DNA of 64,000 nucleotides. Source: Williamsia sp. GTDB taxonomy: Bacteria > Bacteroidota > Bacteroidia > Chitinophagales > Chitinophagaceae. The position numbers and the translations under genes are program-made. Below are positions 63,434-64,000 of this stretch, piece after piece. Under the pieces are notes generated by a model that made no database searches, was not told the DNA's origin, and was given only the letters and a program-made list of their open reading frames with translations. Within the stretch, counting starts at the first letter, position 1; each line of letters begins with the position of its first letter. The DNA lies in the NCBI GenBank assembly GCA_015069695.1, contig JADCRZ010000008.1:1-64000 (forward strand), given 5' to 3'.

Positions 63434-64000
63434 ATGCGGATCAGTAAAAGATTGCGATTGCTTGCGCTCATCCTGGGATTTTATGGAACAGCCAGCGCAC
63501 AGACAGCCCTCAGCACACAAGCGGCAGATGCCATGCTTCGGTCAACCAGGTACATGGTGGAAGAAGTAAGCACCAACGGCGGTTATGTATGGTATTATAC
63601 CCCCGATCTTTCGCGGCGATGGGGTGAGATGGAAGCTTATAAAACCATGGTATGGGTGCAGGATGCGGGAACGGTTGACATGGGCAACTTGTTTCTGGAT
63701 GCATATACAGCCACCGGAAATGAATACTACTACGGAGCAGCAGAGAAAGCAGCAGCAGCGCTGATCTGGGGACAAAGCCACGAGGGCGGCTGGAATTACA
63801 TGATCGATTTTGCCGGCGACCGCTCGCTCAAAAACTGGTACAATACCATCGGTAAAAACGGCTGGCGCCTCGAAGAGTTCCAGCATTATTATGGCAACGA
63901 CACCTACGACGATGACGTAACATCCAACGCAGGCCGTTTTCTGCTGCGCATTTACCTGCAAAAGCTGGATCCCAGATACAAACCATCCCTCGACAAGGCA
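63434..64000 (+). CDS. pectate lyase, PL10 family (5' part)
   Basis: The visible 189 codons encode a signal peptide (LLALILGFYGTASAQ) and the first half of a PL10 (Pec_lyase) domain: GGYVWYYTPDLSRRWGE, DMGNLFLDAYTATGNEYYY and GGWNYMIDFAGD are characteristic (shortened). PL10 enzymes cleave polygalacturonate by beta-elimination and yield unsaturated oligogalacturonates, the substrate type of PL22 enzymes. The gene runs off the window before the catalytic arginine, so completeness cannot be judged. Confidence 0.86.
   Translation, partial: MRISKRLRLLALILGFYGTASAQTALSTQAADAMLRSTRYMVEEVSTNGGYVWYYTPDLSRRWGEMEAYKTMVWVQDAGTVDMGNLFLDAYTATGNEYYYGAAEKAAAALIWGQSHEGGWNYMIDFAGDRSLKNWYNTIGKNGWRLEEFQHYYGNDTYDDDVTSNAGRFLLRIYLQKLDPRYKPSLDKA

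Overview
The window is a 64 kb chromosomal segment from a Bacteroidota bacterium, most likely the Chitinophagaceae or a close relative. Evidence: a SusC/SusD pair (40170-44874), a type IX secretion sorting domain on a large esterase (55134-58046), FtsX-type permeases typical of this phylum, many Bacteroidota-style lipoproteins, and very few Shine-Dalgarno sites. No rRNA, tRNA, CRISPR array, insertion sequence or integrated phage was seen. Coding density is high, with mostly short operons.

Layout. (1) 1-8.7 kb: a stress/envelope-flavoured stretch with a cyanophycinase, an LEA type 2 protein, a zinc alcohol dehydrogenase, two tandem DUF421 (YetF-like) membrane proteins, a BON lipoprotein and an unusual GH1-RmlD fusion, closed by a strong terminator. 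(2) 8.7-14.5 kb, minus strand: a complete RND efflux operon. (3) 14.6-18 kb, minus strand: ackA-pta for acetyl-CoA/acetate interconversion. (4) 18-22.2 kb: a PL22-like oligogalacturonate lyase, a Crp/Fnr-type regulator, a medium-chain reductase and an SGNH hydrolase. (5) 22.2-40 kb: the most interesting region, two convergent operons that look like a polysaccharide assembly and export system. One encodes a giant GT-C-like membrane protein, a lipoprotein and a GH5 hydrolase. The other encodes a receiver-domain/GT2 fusion, a STAS protein, a flippase, a TPR/outer-membrane barrel protein and a GT4 enzyme. A hybrid histidine kinase with a terminal HPt domain lies next to it. (6) 40-45 kb: SusC/SusD. 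(7) 45-47.3 kb: a four-gene unit ending in a NarL-type two-component system. (8) 47.3-49.7 kb: an HTTM membrane protein, a partner and a lipoprotein. (9) 50-55 kb: a phage-type annealing-protein-like gene, a Gly/Cys-tailed membrane protein, a DUF1801 protein and an amino-acid permease. (10) 55-64 kb: a T9SS esterase, two MacB/FtsX-type permeases and the start of a PL10 pectate lyase.

How the genes may work together (inference). In region 5 the GT2 half of the fusion could charge a polyprenyl-phosphate with sugar. The GT4 and GT-C-like enzymes would extend or modify a glycan, the flippase would move it across the inner membrane, the TPR/barrel protein would carry it through the outer membrane, and the GH5 enzyme would trim it. 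The receiver domain on the GT2, the STAS protein and the nearby HPt-bearing kinase suggest phosphorelay control acting directly on the enzyme. The pectin-active genes near 18 kb and at the right edge, with SusC/SusD, point to a plant-polysaccharide-using lifestyle.
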